Source: Muribaculaceae bacterium
GTDB lineage: Bacteria > Bacteroidota > Bacteroidia > Bacteroidales > Muribaculaceae
Direction: 5' to 3'
Assembly (NCBI GenBank): GCA_029056365.1
Contig: JAIDBM010000190.1
Coordinates: 1-5,777, forward strand
DNA length: 5,777 nucleotides
This document shows, one piece after another, positions 1 through 5,777 of the stretch (position 1 is the stretch's first letter; each line of letters opens with the position of its first letter). Both the position numbers and the translations under genes were made by a program. The notes under the pieces are model-generated. The model was not told the origin of the DNA. It saw only the letters and a program-made list of their open reading frames with translations, and ran no database searches.

Positions 1-1
1 G

Positions 2-1681
2 TACAATCTCGATCCGCGCGTGGCACAGCATCCCCACGAACTTATAACCTACGGCGGAAACGGCGCCGTTTTCCAGAACTGGGCTCAGTATCTGCTCACC
101 ATGCAGTACCTCAGTGAAATGACCGACGAGCAGACTCTGGTTATGTATTCGGGCCATCCGCTCGGACTGTTCCCCTCACACCGCGAAGCTCCGCGTGTGG
201 TGGTAACCAACGGCATGGTGATACCCAACCATTCGAGTCCGGACGACTGGGAACGGATGAATGCCCTGGGCGTGAGCCAGTACGGGCAGATGACCGCCGG
301 CTCGTATATGTACATAGGCCCGCAGGGCATCGTACACGGCACCACAATAACAGTGCTCAACGCCGGACGCAAACGCCTTGCCGAAGGCAAAACCGATCTC
401 GGAGGCATGCTCTTCGTGTCGGCCGGACTCGGCGGTATGTCGGGAGCTCAGCCCAAGGCCGGCAACATTGCAGGGGTAGTAAGCATTGTGGCCGAAATAA
501 ATCCGAAAGCGGCCAGAAAACGGCTTGAGCAAGGCTGGGTAGACGAACTCTACACCGACCTCGACGCACTCATAAAACGTGCCGGAGAAGCACGCGCCGA
601 AGGCAAGGCCCTGTCGCTGGCCTATGAAGGAAACGTGGTGGACCTCTGGGAACGCCTCGCCGACGAAGGAATAAAAGTTGACCTCGGCAGCGACCAGACT
701 TCGCTCCACAACCCATGGGCAGGCGGCTACTACCCCGCCGGACTCTCGCTCGAGGAATCCAACACAATGATGGCCGAAGACCCCGAACTGTTCAAAACCA
801 AGGTACAGGAATCGCTCCACCGCCACGTAAACGCCATAAACCGTCTGAGCGAACGCGGAATGTATTTCTTCGACTACGGCAACGCCTTCCTGCTGGAAGC
901 ATCGCGTGCCGGTGCCGATGTAATGAAAGCCGACGGCACGTTCCGCTATCCGTCGTATGTGCAGGACATAATGGGTCCGAGCTTCTTCGACTACGGTTTC
1001 GGCCCATTCCGCTGGGTATGCACATCGGGCAAAGCCGAGGACCTCGCAAAAACCGACGAACTCGCGGCCAAAGTGCTTGAAGACATGGCTGCCGAGGCAC
1101 CCGAAGAAATCAAAGGACAGCTGCTCGACAACCTGCTGTGGATACGTCAGGCCGGCGAAAACAAGCTTGTGGTCGGAAGCCAGGCCCGGATTCTGTATGC
1201 CGACTCCGAAGGACGCACCCGCATAGCGCTGGCGTTCAACGAAGCCATTGCACGTGGCGAAATCAGCGCTCCGGTAGTACTGGGACGCGACCACCACGAT
1301 GTGTCCGGCACCGACTCGCCCTACCGCGAGACATCGAACATATACGACGGCTCGCAGTTCTGCGCCGACATGGCCGTACACAACGTGATAGGCGACTCGT
1401 TCCGCGGCGCCACATGGGTGTCGATACACAACGGCGGCGGAGTCGGCTGGGGCGAGGTGATAAACGGCGGCTTCGGCATGGTTATCGACGGAAGCCCCGA
1501 AGCAGCCGAACGTATCCGCCGCATGCTGTTCTGGGATGTGAACAACGGCATCGCACGACGCAGCTGGGCACGCAACGAAGGCGCCCTGTCGGCAATACGC
1601 CGCGAAATGGAGCGTACGCCCGATCTGCGGGTGACAATTCCCAATTTCGCCGACGATGAACTAATTAACTCAGAATTCTAA
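2..1681 (+). CDS. hutU: Urocanate hydratase (urocanase), 5'-truncated by the window edge
   Basis: The enzyme converts urocanate to 4-imidazolone-5-propionate (EC 4.2.1.49) with tightly bound NAD+, the second step of histidine degradation in the cytoplasm. The reading frame is open to the left edge, and the first visible residues (YNLDPRVAQHPHELITYGG) already match an internal part of the family. The GTG at 20 is therefore not the start. Visible blocks are QMTAGS..YIGPQGIVHGT (nt 287-343), the glycine-rich GLGGMSGAQ of the NAD-binding region (425-451), FGPFRWVCTSG (around 995-1030), RDHHDVSGTDSPYRETSN (from 1286) and NGGGVGWGEVINGG (1430-1471). From memory these match the long animal-type urocanase (human UROC1, about 676 aa) better than the about 557-aa Pseudomonas form. 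About 559 residues are visible, so roughly 110 N-terminal residues are probably outside the window. The gene ends 3 bp before hutH, in the same operon. Confidence 0.96.
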   Translation, partial: YNLDPRVAQHPHELITYGGNGAVFQNWAQYLLTMQYLSEMTDEQTLVMYSGHPLGLFPSHREAPRVVVTNGMVIPNHSSPDDWERMNALGVSQYGQMTAGSYMYIGPQGIVHGTTITVLNAGRKRLAEGKTDLGGMLFVSAGLGGMSGAQPKAGNIAGVVSIVAEINPKAARKRLEQGWVDELYTDLDALIKRAGEARAEGKALSLAYEGNVVDLWERLADEGIKVDLGSDQTSLHNPWAGGYYPAGLSLEESNTMMAEDPELFKTKVQESLHRHVNAINRLSERGMYFFDYGNAFLLEASRAGADVMKADGTFRYPSYVQDIMGPSFFDYGFGPFRWVCTSGKAEDLAKTDELAAKVLEDMAAEAPEEIKGQLLDNLLWIRQAGENKLVVGSQARILYADSEGRTRIALAFNEAIARGEISAPVVLGRDHHDVSGTDSPYRETSNIYDGSQFCADMAVHNVIGDSFRGATWVSIHNGGGVGWGEVINGGFGMVIDGSPEAAERIRRMLFWDVNNGIARRSWARNEGALSAIRREMERTPDLRVTIPNFADDELINSEF

Positions 1682-1684
1682 AAC

Positions 1685-3166
1685 ATGCACCAGATATCAT
1701 CAGCTCATCTCTCGATAGAGCGCATCGGCGAGATTCTCGCCGCAAACGAAAAAATCGAACTCAGCGCGGAAGCTGTGGAACGAATCGAACGCTGCCGCAA
1801 ATATCTTGACGAAAAAATCAAACAGTGCGACCGCCCGATCTACGGCATCACCACCGGCTTCGGATCGCTCTGCAACATATCAATAGGCGAGCAGGACCTT
1901 TCAACCCTGCAAAAAAACCTGGTAATGTCGCATGCCTGCGGCTGCGGCGACACAATCGACCCTGAAATAGTGCGCATAATGCTGCTCACCAAGGTAATGT
2001 CGTTGAGCTTCGGGAACTCCGGAGTGTGTCTCACAACCGTACAGCGTCTTGTCGACTTCTTCAATCTCGGCATCCTGCCGGTAGTATACAGCCTCGGTTC
2101 GCTGGGAGCCAGCGGCGACCTGTCGCCTCTGGCAAACCTGTGCCTGCCACTGCTCGGTCTTGGCGAAGTTATCTACAACGGACAGCGCCGTCCGGCTGCC
2201 GAAGTTCTGGCTGAATGCGGTCTGAAACCGCTTGAGCTTACTTCGAAAGAAGGTCTCGCACTGCTCAACGGCACACAGTTCATGTCGTCGCACGCCGTAT
2301 TCGCTATCCTCAAGGCCCGCCGTCTGAGTCGTCTGGCCGATAAAATCGGAGCACTGAGCCTCGATGCATTCGACGGCTGCATCGATGCCTTCGGCGATGA
2401 AGTGAACGCGGTACGCCCGCATCCCGGTCAACTCCAGACTGCCCGCGCGGTGCGCGGACACCTTGCCGGCAGCGAACTCATCAGCCGTCCGAAGCAGTAT
2501 GTGCAGGACCCCTACTCCTTCCGCTGCATGCCCCAGGTACACGGCGCGTTCAAAGACACTCTGGAGTATGTCAGCCGGGTAATCGAAATAGAAATAAACT
2601 CTCCCACCGACAACCCGACCATATTCCCCGACGAAGACATCATTGTTTCGGCAGGCAATTTCCACGGAGAACCCATAGCCCTGCCGATGGACTTCCTCTG
2701 TCTGGCCCTGAGCGAGCTGTCGAGCATATCCGAACGGCGCATATACCGGCTCATCTCAGGCACACGCGGACTGCCCTCGTTCCTTGTGGCCCGCCCAGGC
2801 CTGAACAGCGGGTTCATGATACCGCAGTATGCCGCAGCCTCGATTGTCAACCAGTCGAAAGGCCTCTGCTGGCCCACAAGCTGCGATTCAATCCCGTCGT
2901 CGCAAGGCCAGGAAGACCATGTGTCGATGGGCGCGAATTCCGCCACCAAACTGGTGCGCGTAGCCGACAATACCGAACGTGTACTGGCCATCGAGCTGTT
3001 CAATGCCGCACAGGCCCTTGACCTGAGACGGCCTCTGCGCACCTCGCCCGAGCTTGAAGCTTGGGTAGAGGAATACCGCAAAGATGTGCCCTTTGTCGAC
3101 AACGATACCGTGATGTACACCCTTATCGATAAGTCAATCAACTTCATCCGCAACCATGCTGATTAA
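1685..3166 (+). CDS. hutH: Histidine ammonia-lyase (histidase)
   Basis: The enzyme deaminates L-histidine to trans-urocanate and ammonia (EC 4.3.1.3), the entry step of the pathway. It is a cytoplasmic homotetramer in this family. The protein has 493 residues, close to the usual ~500. The Ala-Ser-Gly triad that cyclises into the MIO electrophile is at residues 142-144 in SLGSLGASGDLSPLANL. Other active-site positions known from the Pseudomonas enzyme are in place: Tyr53 in PIYGITTGFG, His83 in MSHACG, Asn195 in LLNGTQ, Tyr277 and Arg280 in DPYSFRCMPQVHG, and Glu410 in QEDHVSMG. His83 and Glu410, together with the hut context, favour histidine over phenylalanine or tyrosine. The ATG at 1685 follows the hutU stop by 3 bp. 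No Shine-Dalgarno is visible (upstream CAGAATTCTAAAAC), as is normal in Bacteroidetes. The last codons overlap the hutI start by 11 nt, suggesting coupled translation. Confidence 0.97.
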   Translation: MHQISSAHLSIERIGEILAANEKIELSAEAVERIERCRKYLDEKIKQCDRPIYGITTGFGSLCNISIGEQDLSTLQKNLVMSHACGCGDTIDPEIVRIMLLTKVMSLSFGNSGVCLTTVQRLVDFFNLGILPVVYSLGSLGASGDLSPLANLCLPLLGLGEVIYNGQRRPAAEVLAECGLKPLELTSKEGLALLNGTQFMSSHAVFAILKARRLSRLADKIGALSLDAFDGCIDAFGDEVNAVRPHPGQLQTARAVRGHLAGSELISRPKQYVQDPYSFRCMPQVHGAFKDTLEYVSRVIEIEINSPTDNPTIFPDEDIIVSAGNFHGEPIALPMDFLCLALSELSSISERRIYRLISGTRGLPSFLVARPGLNSGFMIPQYAAASIVNQSKGLCWPTSCDSIPSSQGQEDHVSMGANSATKLVRVADNTERVLAIELFNAAQALDLRRPLRTSPELEAWVEEYRKDVPFVDNDTVMYTLIDKSINFIRNHAD

Positions 3167-4427
3167 GAACATATCGCTCCTTGCAGGACTCAACCCCGGC
3201 GGCCTGACACGCCGCCGGGGAAGTGAAATGTCGGAACTGCCGTCGATTGCCGGTGCATGGCTGCGCATAGCTCCCGACGGCACCGTAGACTCATACGGCC
3301 CCATGGACTCGCTTCCCGAGACATCCGAGGCCGAAGAAACAACCGATGCCGCCGGAGGCATTGTGATTCCGGCATTCTGCGACAGCCACAGCCATATCGT
3401 ATATGCAGGCTCCCGCCACGGCGAGTTCGTCGACAAGATACACGGACTGAGCTACGAACAGATTGCAGCAAACGGCGGAGGAATACTCAACAGCGCCGAC
3501 CGGCTGCACGAAACCTCTGAAGACGACCTCTTCGCCCAGAGTCTGGAACGTGCCCGCGAGGTGATGATGAAAGGAACCGCATGCCTTGAAATAAAAAGCG
3601 GCTACGGACTCACTTTGCCCGACGAACTGAAAATGCTGCGCGTGATTGCACGCATAGCACAAGTGCTGCCTTTAACAGTCCGGGCCACATTCTTAGGCGC
3701 ACACGCCGTAGGACGCGCCTATGCCGGACGGCAGGGCGAATATGTAAGCCACATCATCAACGACATGCTTCCGGCTGTAGCGGCCGAAGGTCTTGCCGAT
3801 TTCGTAGATGTGTTCTGCGACCGAGGCTTCTTCACCACTGACGAGACTGCCCGCATCATCGAAGCTGCGGCCCGGTACGGCATACGCCCGAAAATACACG
3901 CCAACGAACTTGATTTCAGCGGCGGAGTACAGACAGGGGTGCGGCACGGAGCACTTTCGACAGACCATCTCGAACGCATAGGCGATGAAGAAATATCGCT
4001 CCTTGCCCAAAGCGACACCGTGGCCACAATGCTGCCGGGAGCAAGCTTCTTCCTGGGAATGCCCTACGGCCCGGCCCGCCGCGCCATAGACGCCGGCGCC
4101 ACTGTGGCCCTCGCATCGGACTACAACCCCGGCTCTTCACCGTCCGGCGACATGCGCACCGTATGGGCCCTCGGCTGCATAAAAATGAAGCTCACCCCCG
4201 AAGAAGCGCTGAACGCAGTTACAATCAACGGAGCCGCCGCCATGGACCTCGGAGCTTCGCACGGCAGCATTGCGGCAGGCCGGAAGGCCAATCTGATAAT
4301 CACGCGGCCTATGCAGGCACTCGCCCAGATTCCATATCAGTACACCACTCCATGGATTTCAGAACTGATCATAAACGGAAAACGGATGATGGCTGTATGC
4401 CCCCGTGCAGTCGATATCGCGCCTTAG
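3156..4427 (+). CDS. hutI: Imidazolonepropionase, with an altered C-terminal tail
   Basis: This amidohydrolase-superfamily metalloenzyme hydrolyses imidazolone-5-propionate to N-formimino-L-glutamate (EC 3.5.2.7), the third step of histidine breakdown. It has 423 residues, near the family norm of about 405-425. Metal ligands are visible: His78 and His80 in CDSHSH, His248 in KIHANEL, and Asp322 in ALASDYNPG. Probable substrate residues are Arg87 (GSRHGEF), Tyr150 (KSGYGL), His183 (GAHAVG) and Glu251. The ATG at 3156 is preferred because LIKN and the following LTRRRGSEMSELPSI segment fit the family's N-terminal strands. ATG codon 25 (3228) is an in-frame alternative but would remove them. The start overlaps hutH by 11 nt. 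A 10-bp G/C inverted repeat lies at codons 13-22. The final residues, about CPRAVDIAP, go past the usual family end (after NGKRMM) and are read from the adjoining acyltransferase remnant in another frame. Confidence 0.95.
   Translation: MLIKNISLLAGLNPGGLTRRRGSEMSELPSIAGAWLRIAPDGTVDSYGPMDSLPETSEAEETTDAAGGIVIPAFCDSHSHIVYAGSRHGEFVDKIHGLSYEQIAANGGGILNSADRLHETSEDDLFAQSLERAREVMMKGTACLEIKSGYGLTLPDELKMLRVIARIAQVLPLTVRATFLGAHAVGRAYAGRQGEYVSHIINDMLPAVAAEGLADFVDVFCDRGFFTTDETARIIEAAARYGIRPKIHANELDFSGGVQTGVRHGALSTDHLERIGDEEISLLAQSDTVATMLPGASFFLGMPYGPARRAIDAGATVALASDYNPGSSPSGDMRTVWALGCIKMKLTPEEALNAVTINGAAAMDLGASHGSIAAGRKANLIITRPMQALAQIPYQYTTPWISELIINGKRMMAVCPRAVDIAP
3194..3220 (+). repeat. Perfect 10-bp all-G/C inverted repeat inside the hutI 5' coding region
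   Basis: The arms ccccggcggc (3194-3203) and gccgccgggg (3211-3220) are exact reverse complements made only of G and C, with a 7-nt loop ctgacac. The repeat begins 38 nt into hutI and 28 nt after the hutH stop. No T-run follows (aagtgaaatg), so it does not look like an intrinsic terminator. A stem this strong in the mRNA could slow ribosomes, mark an RNA-processing or stability boundary between hutH and hutI, or be a chance result of the Pro-Gly-Gly and Arg-Arg-Arg-Gly codons. The repeat is directly visible, but any function is inference. Confidence 0.8.
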
Positions 4428-4602
4428 CTACGGCGTGTATCTGATGCATATATTCGTGCTCGGAATAATGTACCGTTGGCTGGCTCCCATGCTTTCAACG
4501 CCCGTATCCATAGCACTGACTGGCATATTGACATTCGCGATATGCTGCGTTGTATGCAAGGCTCTCAGCTATATTCCAGGGTCGAAATGGCTCATCGGAT
4601 AG
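4390..4602 (+). pseudogene. 3' remnant of an acyltransferase-3 family membrane protein gene
   Basis: The frame is open from 4390, after a TGA at 4387-4389, to the TAG at 4600-4602. The recognisable protein begins near 4405-4410 with SISRLSYGVYLMHIFVLGIM, the typical last-but-one membrane segment of the acyltransferase-3 family (PF01757, OafA/WecH-like O-acetyltransferases). A second hydrophobic stretch follows (VSIALTGILTFAICCVV), and then the characteristic end ALSYIPGSKWLIG. Full-length members have about 330-380 residues and ten or so membrane segments. Only about the last 65 residues remain, without the N-terminal catalytic histidine region, so an enzyme is not possible. A GTG at 4405 could start a 65-aa peptide, but it lies inside hutI and has no ribosome-binding site. 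I read this as a gene fragment left by a deletion. Translation of the fragment as a small two-helix membrane peptide cannot be excluded. Confidence 0.82.
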
Positions 4603-4625
4603 CAGCCACACTGTTGCCATAACAC

Positions 4626-4687
4626 ATCCCGTATAGTCGGCATGGCATATCCAGTATATGACACATGCGGCCATATGGGATTTTTTT
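4626..4687 (+). terminator. Probable intrinsic terminator of the hut operon (nested hairpin plus T-run)
   Basis: The outer stem pairs 4626-4634 (atcccgtat) with 4673-4681 (atatgggat) in 9 pairs, including one G-U. Inside it, gcatg (4640-4644) pairs with catgc (4664-4668). The innermost catat (4646-4650) pairs with atatg (4656-4660) around a 5-nt loop. The rod is followed directly by Ts to 4687. This fits a rho-independent terminator for hutUHI and the acyltransferase remnant. The stems are interrupted and A/T-rich, so folding energy is uncertain. The pairing was found by eye. Confidence 0.45.
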
Positions 4688-4689
4688 AC

Positions 4690-4697
4690 TAATTTTG
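4690..4697 (+). promoter_or_regulatory. Bacteroidetes-type -7 promoter element for the exonuclease gene
   Basis: TAATTTTG matches the Bacteroidetes housekeeping sigma -7 consensus TAnnTTTG exactly. Transcription would begin around 4703-4706, leaving a leader of about 20 nt before the ATG at 4724. No clear TTTG or TTG is seen about 19-21 nt upstream, where the -33 element would be expected (around 4665-4671), so the promoter may be weak or assisted. Confidence 0.6.
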
Positions 4698-4723
4698 CGC
4701 AAAAATCAGAACCAGCCTGACAC

Positions 4724-5650
4724 ATGACCGAACTTCATCAATTTCTTACCGATACAGAGGCCGAAAAACTGATATGCCTCGATGCCGAATTCGCCGACGG
4801 ACGGTATATGCTTGAACTGTCGGTTTCCGACGCACGCGGAAAACTGATATACAACCAGCGGTTCCGGCCTGACAAGATTTCAGACTGGGGCACCGTGCCT
4901 CACGGAATAACACCGGCCATGGTGGCCGATGCGCCTCTTTTCAAACAATGTGTGCCGGAAATACAACGCATAATCGACAAGGCGGAGTATATCACGGGAT
5001 TCGCACTTATAAACGACTTCCGCCGTCTGAGTTCCGAAGGCATATCCATAGCGCCGGATAAAAAAATCATTGAACTGAAAGACTGGTTCTGGACCCTGTA
5101 CGGACGCGACAAAGGCTTCGATTACCAGAACGGAATCAGCAATCAGAGTGTAGCCACCGAACTTGGCATCGAAGTCGATGAAGAAAAACTGCACGGATCG
5201 GATTACGATATAGAACTGTCGCTGTCGTCGCTCAACCGTCTGCTGCAACATGCCTCGGCAATCCAGGCCCGCTCGCTCGACGAATTCTATGACGCCGTGA
5301 CAGCCAGATTCCGCGTTTACAAAGAAGAATACGACCGTGAACAAAGCGCCGGATTCTGTTCCATCCAGCAGAAAGAAAACGGCTACTGGATCAAATTCAA
5401 CAAAAAACGGCCTCGCGAAAGCGCCTCGCTCGTGGCCGTAATTGAAGTTGAAAGCCGCAAAGAGGCCATGCTGTATATGAGCAAGCTGTTTCTGAACCAT
5501 ATCGAAGAAGGCAGTTTTTTCATCGATAAACTCACTAAAGCCAAACTTCAGAAGTTCAAGGAATACAGCAACACATTCTCGGCCGAAGACCGCGAAGTAC
5601 AATCAAAGCTGCTTAAACTGGCAAGCAAATTCTCGGCCTCCAGACAATAG
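4724..5650 (+). CDS. DEDDh-family (DnaQ-like) 3'-5' exonuclease with unassigned C-terminal region
   Basis: The 308-residue protein begins with a DnaQ-like exonuclease fold of about residues 14-175. Motif Exo I is LICLDAEFADG, with Asp20 and Glu22. HGITPAMVADAP (60-71) is a typical family segment. Exo II is FALINDFRRL, with Asp98. Exo III is LHGSDYDIEL, with His157 and Asp162 in the HxSxxD arrangement. All five catalytic acid and histidine residues for two-metal hydrolysis of nucleotide 3' ends are therefore present. This is a DEDDh enzyme, and the substrate (DNA, RNA or oligonucleotides) cannot be told from sequence. Residues about 183-308 are charged and appear mixed: a helix, a strand-like part (GFCSIQQKENGYWIKFNKK), then helices ending in a Lys/Ser-rich tail. 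I do not recognise this part. There is no signal peptide or membrane segment, so it is cytoplasmic. It has its own -7 element and is probably not part of the hut operon. It is shorter than proofreading or ribonuclease T fusions, and a dnaQ symbol is not justified. Confidence 0.85.
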   Translation: MTELHQFLTDTEAEKLICLDAEFADGRYMLELSVSDARGKLIYNQRFRPDKISDWGTVPHGITPAMVADAPLFKQCVPEIQRIIDKAEYITGFALINDFRRLSSEGISIAPDKKIIELKDWFWTLYGRDKGFDYQNGISNQSVATELGIEVDEEKLHGSDYDIELSLSSLNRLLQHASAIQARSLDEFYDAVTARFRVYKEEYDREQSAGFCSIQQKENGYWIKFNKKRPRESASLVAVIEVESRKEAMLYMSKLFLNHIEEGSFFIDKLTKAKLQKFKEYSNTFSAEDREVQSKLLKLASKFSASRQ

Positions 5651-5676
5651 GCTCCCAGGCAATAGGCCCGGGCCTG
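5645..5676. repeat. Short direct repeat and G/C palindrome after the exonuclease gene
   Basis: CAATAGGC occurs at 5645-5652, containing the exonuclease stop codon, and again at 5660-5667, exactly 15 nt later. The second copy runs into the 12-bp palindrome AGGCCCGGGCCT (5664-5675). Alternatively caggc (5656-5660) can pair with gcctg (5672-5676). No T-run follows, so this is at best an atypical terminator hairpin. Rho-dependent or coupled read-through into the next gene is equally possible. Confidence 0.5.
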
Positions 5677-5706
5677 CTCTCAAGGCATATTCATGACCAT
5701 ATAACC

Positions 5707-5777
5707 ATGAAAATATATCCTGACAAAGACAAGGCATTTCCTAACCCTGCGATTCCGAGCCTTTGCTACATAAAGAA
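5707..5777 (+). CDS. Start of a possible CatB/Vat-like hexapeptide acetyltransferase, cut by the window edge
   Basis: From the ATG at 5707 the frame is open to the window end and gives 23 residues: MKIYPDKDKAFPNPAIPSLC, then YIK. The pattern of an early Tyr-Pro, a short polar stretch, Pro-x-Ile-Pro and then Cys-Tyr-Ile-Lys resembles, from memory, the N-terminus of xenobiotic (CatB/Vat-type) acetyltransferases. Those start with a similar segment ending in (F/L)IKN before the left-handed beta-helix repeats. No hexapeptide repeat or catalytic histidine is in view, so the family call is tentative. The start was chosen because no other in-frame ATG lies between the preceding gene and this one. It lies 56 nt downstream of the exonuclease, with no Shine-Dalgarno and no clear TAnnTTTG element, so it may be co-transcribed with it. 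Confidence 0.4.
   Translation, partial: MKIYPDKDKAFPNPAIPSLCYIK

Noticed and set aside
20..22. GTG at 20 as the start of hutU
   Set aside because: The frame is open to the left edge and the upstream codons encode YNLDPR, which continues the conserved family sequence, so the real start is outside the window.
176..1429. Long open frame on the minus strand opposite hutU
   Set aside because: The product has no recognisable motif, and strong codon bias in G/C-rich genes often leaves the antisense frame open. HutU fully explains the region.
1901..2665. 254-codon open frame on the minus strand opposite hutH
   Set aside because: It is a shadow of hutH with no family features of its own and no promoter or start context.
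1685..3166. Phenylalanine or tyrosine ammonia-lyase instead of histidase
   Set aside because: The His83 and Glu410 pattern and placement between hutU and hutI point to histidine as substrate.
3228..3230. ATG codon 25 as the true hutI start, downstream of the hairpin
   Set aside because: It would remove the N-terminal strand segment (LIKN...) expected in the family. The upstream ATG overlapping hutH fits the compact operon better.
3346..3373. Inverted repeat gccgga / tccggc in hutI
   Set aside because: The arms are only 6 bp with an 11-nt loop, common by chance in G/C-rich coding sequence.
4880..5602. 240-codon open frame on the minus strand opposite the exonuclease
   Set aside because: Its composition (Phe- and Val-rich) is what the complement of Glu/Lys- and Asp/Asn-rich codons gives. 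The + strand has all the catalytic motifs.
5693..5704. Tiny upstream frame ATG ACC ATA TAA before the 5707 start
   Set aside because: Four codons with no sign of a leader-peptide role such as repeated amino acids or an attenuator hairpin.
1..5777. CRISPR array, insertion sequence, tRNA, riboswitch or defence island
   Set aside because: No regularly spaced repeats, transposase, terminal inverted repeats, cloverleaf or recognisable riboswitch was seen. The DEDDh exonuclease alone is not evidence for a defence system.

Overview
The window reads as a Bacteroidales chromosome segment. The reasons are the absence of Shine-Dalgarno sequences before every start, a Bacteroidetes-type -7 promoter element (TAATTTTG), and proteins whose family features fit gut Bacteroidales. 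A moderately high G+C content with frequent ATA isoleucine codons would suit a Muribaculaceae-like genome, but that family placement is inference only.

Positions 2-4427 hold a tightly packed histidine-utilisation (hut) operon on the + strand. It contains urocanate hydratase (hutU, 5' end cut by the window), histidine ammonia-lyase (hutH, 3 bp downstream) and imidazolonepropionase (hutI, overlapping hutH by 11 nt). In order of reaction, HutH turns histidine into urocanate, HutU turns urocanate into imidazolonepropionate, and HutI opens the ring to give N-formimino-glutamate. The last step, conversion of formiminoglutamate, is not encoded here. HutU is of the long animal-like type rather than the Pseudomonas type. 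A perfect 10-bp all-G/C inverted repeat lies just inside the hutI coding region.

Positions 4390-4602 hold the last ~65 codons of an acyltransferase-3 membrane protein gene, fused to the 3' end of hutI by an apparent deletion or recombination. HutI's stop codon lies inside this remnant in another frame, giving HutI a short foreign tail. Positions 4603-4723 hold a nested hairpin with a T-run (a probable operon terminator), followed at once by a -7 promoter element.

Positions 4724-5650 encode a DEDDh-type (DnaQ-like) 3'-5' exonuclease with all five catalytic residues and a ~125-residue C-terminal region I do not recognise. After a short gap with a G/C palindrome and a short direct repeat, a new gene starts at 5707 and runs off the window. 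Its first 23 residues resemble the start of CatB/Vat-type hexapeptide acetyltransferases. I see no CRISPR array, insertion sequence, tRNA or rRNA. The most unusual points are the hutI/acyltransferase junction, the hutI hairpin and the exonuclease's unassigned C-terminal region.
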